From the NCBI GenBank assembly GCA_021791995.1, contig JAJYVN010000007.1, forward strand, positions 576-27,068: 26,493 nt of DNA, in the 5' to 3' direction. This DNA is from Bacillota bacterium (GTDB lineage: Bacteria; Bacillota; Sulfobacillia; RBS10-35; JAJYVN01). Under the pieces are notes generated by a model that saw nothing but the letters and a program-made list of their open reading frames with translations, had not been told where the DNA came from and did no database searches. Both the position numbers and the translations under genes were made by a program. Below are positions 23,130 through 26,493 of this stretch, one piece after another (positions within the stretch are counted from its first letter, which is position 1; each line of letters opens with the position of its first letter).

Positions 23130-23446
23130 TGGGTCTTCGCCGCCAGCGTGTCACTCAGCGAACGTTGCAGGATCTGTCGGGCAATCTGGTGCGCATCCGG
23201 TTGATAGGTCCCAGCCTCGACCTGGGCCTTCAACTGCTGCACGCGCGCCGGATCGCCTCCTTCCGGCAGTGCATGCAGCGCGCTCACCCACTTCCCGACA
23301 GTGGCTTTGGTCGAAAGGGAGACAGCATCTCCACCGGATACCGCAGCTGCATTCGCATCTGACTGGGATCCGGCCGTCTCCGCGGTACCACGCAGATAGC
23401 TTCGGACAACGTTGGCTGTCTCAGCGCCCGAAATCATCATCGCCAT
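23126..23446 (-). CDS. flgM: Anti-sigma-28 (sigma-D) factor FlgM
   Basis: 106 residues. The N-terminal half is Ala/Ser-rich and probably disordered (ANVVRSYLRGTAETAG, SQSDANAAAVSGG). The C-terminal half has the FlgM sigma-binding helices: VSLSTKATVGKWVSALHALPEG, VQQLKAQVEAGTYQPDAHQIARQILQRSL, with the family motif KxxxxxGxYxxDxxxIAxxxL clearly present. FlgM holds sigma-D inactive until the hook is complete and FlgM is exported, so it times the late genes in this very operon. The ATG at 23446 has GGGGGTTAG before it; the second or third Met codon is possible. It lies 26 bases after the sigma-D-type -10 box, making it autoregulated, and is the first gene after that promoter. Confidence 0.92.
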   Translation of the reverse strand: MAMMISGAETANVVRSYLRGTAETAGSQSDANAAAVSGGDAVSLSTKATVGKWVSALHALPEGGDPARVQQLKAQVEAGTYQPDAHQIARQILQRSLSDTLAAKTQ

Positions 23447-23478
23447 CTAACCCCCGAACCCGAGGCCAGCTACTATTA

Positions 23479-23506
23479 TTATCGGCTTAGTAGCGCCAAA
23501 TGTTGA
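23479..23506 (-). promoter_or_regulatory. Sigma-D (sigma-28) type promoter for flgM-flgN-flgK-flgL
   Basis: On the minus strand a consensus -10 element GCCGATAA (23486-23479) lies 16 bases after a partial -35 TCAA (23506-23503), matching the TAAA-N15/16-GCCGATAN pattern of Bacillus sigma-D. It sits between yvyF and flgM, with transcription expected to start near 23472, about 26 bases before the flgM ATG. The weak -35 is the only departure. Confidence 0.75.
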
Positions 23507-23525
23507 GAGGGTGGAACCGGCCCAC

Positions 23526-23903
23526 TCAGTCCGCATCCTGACTATACATTCGTCCGCGTCCCCCGTCGTCCGCTGGTTCGCTTTTGGACGTAGAACGCCA
23601 ACCGATTTTGGCCCGGCATCGCGAACAAATCGTGCCGAGACTGTCCAGAGGCTCGCCACACACCTCACAGACATGCGGAGCGCCACCCGCCAAGTGAACG
23701 CGACCCTTGGCAACCAAGCGTCGAATGACGGCCAGCCGCACGCCAGTAGCCTGCATGACCGCTGCCAAAGCAGCCTCGCCTCCAGCAAGGAGATACTGCT
23801 CAATAACCTGACAGGCTTCGTCTTCCTCCTCTTCACAGAACGGACAGGGAACCCCAACCGGCAACGTCAACAGCCGACCACACGTGGGACAGTTGCGAAG
23901 CAC
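23526..23903 (-). CDS. yvyF: YvyF-type flagellar operon protein (two zinc-ribbon motifs)
   Basis: 125 residues from a GTG that follows AAGGGGG by seven bases; the open frame to 23963 has no ribosome site and begins outside the family. There is an N-terminal CPTCG...CPFC zinc ribbon (residues about 5-25), then an acidic stretch, a YLLAGGEAALAAVMQATGVRLAVIRRLVAKGRVHL helix-turn-helix-like region, a second CEVCG...CSRC ribbon (about 78-97), and a polar tail. This order matches the YvyF family (TIGR03826), encoded next to flgM in Bacillus and its relatives, where it may modulate late flagellar gene expression. No comFC gene is present upstream, where Bacillus has one. The gene lies 19 bases before the flgM sigma-D promoter. 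Confidence 0.9.
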   Translation of the reverse strand: MLRNCPTCGRLLTLPVGVPCPFCEEEEDEACQVIEQYLLAGGEAALAAVMQATGVRLAVIRRLVAKGRVHLAGGAPHVCEVCGEPLDSLGTICSRCRAKIGWRSTSKSEPADDGGRGRMYSQDAD

Positions 23904-23977
23904 GTCGATTCCCCCTTTGAGCGTTCCTCGCGCCTCATGCCCGCTGCAAACAGGCAATAGCACGACGACGATTTCGC

Positions 23978-24427
23978 TCAGTCAGCGCCACCGATGTGTT
24001 CAAACCGGAAAACCGGTGCACGCTGCAAGGCCCGCAGATCACGCAGAGCCGCTTCACCTTCCGCGTGCAACACCAGTAGCCAATGTGTATTAGCCAATTC
24101 GGCAGCAAGTTCCAAGGGGCCCAGATCGCCCGGCGACCAGAGGCCCACGCATACCCCTGGGTAACGTCGGGCCAACTGGTGGAGCAATTCGGCAGTCCCG
24201 TCGGTGGACGCGGCATCGATCACCACCGTGTTCTCCAGCGTCGGACCCAATACAGCCGAAAGTCGCACGAGTTCAGCAAAAATGGCTTCCATGTGCTCCG
24301 CCTGATCCCTAGCCACAAAGCACAGCGCAAACACCACGCACGACGGCGTCGGATGGCGCCGTCGCGCCTCCCAAATGGCCGCGACGATCAATGCCAGGCA
24401 TCCGGCACCCCAGATCAGGGGAGACAA
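23978..24427 (-). CDS. Short membrane-anchored glycosyltransferase-like protein
   Basis: 149 residues from a TTG five bases after GGAGGGG; longer open frames upstream overlap the metK end without a ribosome site. Residues about 4-18 are a membrane helix (LIWGAGCLALIVAAIW) followed by basic residues (EARRRH). Next comes a strand CVVFALCFVARDQAEHMEAIF, then NTVVIDAASTDGTAELLHQLARRYPGV. The DAASTDGT pattern matches the nucleotide-sugar binding loop of GT2 glycosyltransferases (usually DxxSxDxT). The protein ends before the DxD and acceptor-site region of a full GT-A domain, so it is either a half-size domain with another role or degenerate. It occupies the position between metK and yvyF, 68 bases after metK, where Bacillus has comF genes. 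Function unknown. Confidence 0.75.
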   Translation of the reverse strand: MSPLIWGAGCLALIVAAIWEARRRHPTPSCVVFALCFVARDQAEHMEAIFAELVRLSAVLGPTLENTVVIDAASTDGTAELLHQLARRYPGVCVGLWSPGDLGPLELAAELANTHWLLVLHAEGEAALRDLRALQRAPVFRFEHIGGAD

Positions 24428-24495
24428 TGCAACCCCTCCGCTTCTACCGCATGGTATGCGGCGGAGTTGCAAGAGACGCAGGGTGACTCCCCCTC

Positions 24496-25683
24496 CTAGG
24501 CTCGTACGGCAAGACGCAGATCCGCAGCCCTGTCGGTTGCCTCCCACGGAACGGCCAGATCCGTCCGCCCAAAGTGCCCATACACCGACAGCGGCCGGTA
24601 GATGGGGCGGCGTAGGTCCAGGCTGCGGATGATCGCCGCCGGCCGAAGATCAAACTGCTGCGTGACAAGCTCCGATAACTGATGATCGGGCACGACCCCG
24701 GTTCCCTGCGTGTCCACTCCGACGGCAACGGGCCTAGCCATGCCGATCGCGTACGCCACGTGCACCTCGCAACGCCGGCAGAGCCGTGAGGCCACGAGGT
24801 TCTTCGCCACATAGCGCGCCGCATAACTCGCTGAACGGTCCACCTTCGTCGGATCTTTGCCCGAAAAGGCCCCGCCCCCGTGGCGAGCATAGCCGCCGTA
24901 GGTATCGACAATGATCTTCCGTCCCGTGAGGCCTGTATCCCCCTGAGGCCCACCGATGACGAACCGGCCGGTGGGATTCACATACACTCGGATTCGACCA
25001 TCTCTCCACGGATCACCAAGCGCTGGTCGAATCACCAACCGTTCGAGATCCTCTTTGAGCCGTTCCAACGCCACATCCGCCCGGTGTTGTGTGGAGACGA
25101 CGACCGTATCAACACCCACGGGCACGCCATCCCGGTACTCCACCGTCACCTGCGTCTTCCCGTCGGGGAGAAGATAGGGAAGTTCCCCCCGATGACGAAC
25201 ATCCGCCAGCTCCCGAGCCAGACGATGCGCTAAAGCGATCGGCAACGGCAGATACTCCGGTGTTTCATCACATGCGTAACCAAACATCATACCCTGGTCC
25301 CCGGCACCGGTCGCCTCTAGGGCATCGCCCGACTGTTCGCTGCGAACCTCCAGCGAGTGGTCGACACCACGCGCAATATCCGGCGACTGGGCCTCCAGAT
25401 TCGCCAGCACCGCCACGCTATCCGCGTCAAAACCGGCGGTACCGATATAACCAATATCACGCAACACCTGCCGTACAGTAGCGGGTATATCGACGTACGC
25501 CTGGGAGGTGACCTGGCCGAGCACGATCACCAACCCGGTCGCCACCGTCACCTCAATCGCTGTACGCGACATGGGATCCTGCGCAAGGAAGCGGTCCAGC
25601 AATGCGTCGGCAATTTGGTCCGCAACCTTGTCCGGATGCCCCTCGGTAACCGACTCCGATGTAAAAAGGCTCACCTTCGCCAA
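24496..25683 (-). CDS. metK: S-adenosylmethionine synthetase
   Basis: 395 residues, the full MetK length. It makes S-adenosylmethionine from methionine and ATP in the cytoplasm. Characteristic motifs in order are LFTSESVTEGHPDKVADQI at the N-terminus, EATGAGDQGMMFGYACDET (the GAGDQG signature near 125), and GGPQGDTGLTGRKIIVDTYGG with the P-loop-like GGGAFSGKDPTKVDRSASY (second signature). The start is a TTG at 25683, close to GGAGGGGG; a GTG four codons inside is the alternative. It is 14 bases downstream of the aminotransferase gene, so both are on one transcript, and there is no space between them for an S-box riboswitch. Confidence 0.97.
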   Translation of the reverse strand: MAKVSLFTSESVTEGHPDKVADQIADALLDRFLAQDPMSRTAIEVTVATGLVIVLGQVTSQAYVDIPATVRQVLRDIGYIGTAGFDADSVAVLANLEAQSPDIARGVDHSLEVRSEQSGDALEATGAGDQGMMFGYACDETPEYLPLPIALAHRLARELADVRHRGELPYLLPDGKTQVTVEYRDGVPVGVDTVVVSTQHRADVALERLKEDLERLVIRPALGDPWRDGRIRVYVNPTGRFVIGGPQGDTGLTGRKIIVDTYGGYARHGGGAFSGKDPTKVDRSASYAARYVAKNLVASRLCRRCEVHVAYAIGMARPVAVGVDTQGTGVVPDHQLSELVTQQFDLRPAAIIRSLDLRRPIYRPLSVYGHFGRTDLAVPWEATDRAADLRLAVRA

Positions 25684-25697
25684 CCCCCTCCGCCACC

Positions 25698-26493
25698 CTA
25701 GCGCAGCCCCCTGAAGAACTCCTCAAGCCGGTCGCAACCGCGCTCCAGAGTGGACAGGCTTGCGGCGTAAGAGATTCGAATGTGATCCGTAACACCGAAG
25801 CCGTCTCCCGGCACCGTGGCAACCCCTGCCTCATCCAACAACTGCAAACCCAGCGTACCGATGTCCGTCAGGCGCACGCCAGCGGGTGTCGTGCGACCGA
25901 ATGCACTCGACACGTTCGGGAAGACATAAAAGGCACCGTCCGGCGGAACACAGCGCACGCCGGGCATCCCAGCCAATCGGGCCAGAACATACTCCCTCCG
26001 GCGTGCAAACTCCTCTGCCATTACTTGCACATCCGCTTGCCCATCTCGCAACGCCGCAACCGCAGCCTTCTGCGCGATGGAATTGATCCCTGATGTCGTC
26101 TGGCTGAGGAGATTCCCCATCGCCTGGGCAATGGCCCGATCGGCTGCGGCGTATCCCACGCGCCAGCCCGTCATGGCGTAAGCCTTGGAGAGGCCGTTAA
26201 TGGTTACTGTCTTGGCCTTCAGTGCGGGATCCAGCGCGGCCAGGCTGTCATGGCGCGCCGCTCCATACACCAGGGACTCGTAGATCTCGTCCGACAAAAC
26301 CACCATCCGCCCATGGGCTAAGACCAGTTCCCCAATCGCCTCCAGCTCAGCCCGGGGCACAACCGATCCCGTCGGATTGCATGGGCTGTTGAGTAAAAGC
26401 ATCTTCGTGCGCGCAGTCACGTAATCCCCGATCACCTCCGCACGCACGCAGAACCCGTCCTCCTCGCGCGTCGGAACGAAGACCGGCACCGCT
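25698..26493 (-). CDS. Class I/II PLP-dependent aminotransferase, aspartate aminotransferase-like (partial)
   Basis: The visible C-terminal 263 or so residues continue beyond the right window edge, so the N-terminal 120 or more residues are missing. Diagnostic features are LLLNSPCNPTGS, LSDEIYESLVY (PLP-binding Asp and Tyr), the Schiff-base lysine in SKAYAMTGWRVGY, and a C-terminal DHIRISYAASLSTL region with the substrate-carboxylate Arg. This pattern belongs to subfamily I-gamma aspartate aminotransferases (AspC/AspB type), common in Bacillota. It lies directly upstream of metK and might serve methionine or aspartate metabolism, but the link is only by position. Confidence 0.93.
   Translation of the reverse strand, partial: AVPVFVPTREEDGFCVRAEVIGDYVTARTKMLLLNSPCNPTGSVVPRAELEAIGELVLAHGRMVVLSDEIYESLVYGAARHDSLAALDPALKAKTVTINGLSKAYAMTGWRVGYAAADRAIAQAMGNLLSQTTSGINSIAQKAAVAALRDGQADVQVMAEEFARRREYVLARLAGMPGVRCVPPDGAFYVFPNVSSAFGRTTPAGVRLTDIGTLGLQLLDEAGVATVPGDGFGVTDHIRISYAASLSTLERGCDRLEEFFRGLR

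Noticed and set aside
25684..25697. S-box (SAM) riboswitch in front of metK
   Set aside because: Only 14 bases separate metK from the aminotransferase stop, too few for the element; one could exist before the aminotransferase, outside the window.
1..26493. tRNA, rRNA, CRISPR arrays, insertion sequences, prophage genes
   Set aside because: No cloverleaf, spaced direct repeats, transposase or integrase was seen. The phage-holin-family gene is the chromosomal YvlD type, not evidence of a prophage.

Overview
The window looks like the chromosome of a GC-rich, flagellated member of the Bacillota. Three signs point there. The block metK / short glycosyltransferase-like protein / YvyF / FlgM / FlgN / FlgK / FlgL follows the late flagellar order of Bacillus. 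A YvlB-like (DUF4097) and a YvlD-like (phage-holin superfamily) envelope protein lie side by side. Many genes start with TTG or GTG behind strong GGAGG-type ribosome sites. GC content, judged by eye, is about 60 percent. I cannot name a genus.

Left part (1-8862). Leftward genes run uvrC (nucleotide excision repair) then a YvlB-like protein, and then YvlD-like, a Cof-type HAD phosphatase, a GH3 NagZ-like hexosaminidase and a secreted, possibly GH76-like protein cut by the window edge. A small Trp-rich rightward membrane-protein ORF separates YvlB from YvlD and ends at a 10-bp-stem hairpin. A GH36 alpha-galactosidase is divergent from uvrC. It carries a perfect 18-bp-arm inverted repeat inside its reading frame.

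Middle part (8863-19172). A CLC anion transporter and a MarR regulator form a coupled rightward operon (GTGA overlap). Its TATAAT box lies within a 9-bp-arm palindrome, a candidate autoregulatory operator. Convergent to it is a leftward cluster: tatC (with a long acidic, Pro-rich N-terminal extension), uvrA, a small two-helix membrane protein (ATGA overlap with uvrA), a VOC/glyoxalase-fold enzyme and a GH38 alpha-mannosidase. A 12-bp tandem repeat and a cluster of DnaA-box-like 9-mers lie between tatC and uvrA.

Right part (19173-26493). A Gfo/Idh/MocA oxidoreductase converges on flgL, and the two are separated by a 17-bp perfect hairpin. The leftward run is: aspartate-type aminotransferase (partial), metK, the glycosyltransferase-like protein, yvyF, a sigma-D-type promoter, then flgM-flgN-flgK-flgL. 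The window therefore holds housekeeping (uvrA, uvrC, metK, tatC), late flagellar assembly and its checkpoint (FlgM), an envelope pair (YvlB/YvlD), and a scattered set of glycosidases (GH3, GH36, GH38 and perhaps GH76) with a sugar-type dehydrogenase and phosphatase. I see no mobile element, CRISPR array, tRNA or rRNA. I found no clear novel defence or biosynthetic system. The points most worth checking are the palindromes at 7080-7117 and 8974-8994, the atypical CLC residues, the TatC extension, and the short membrane-anchored glycosyltransferase-like protein.
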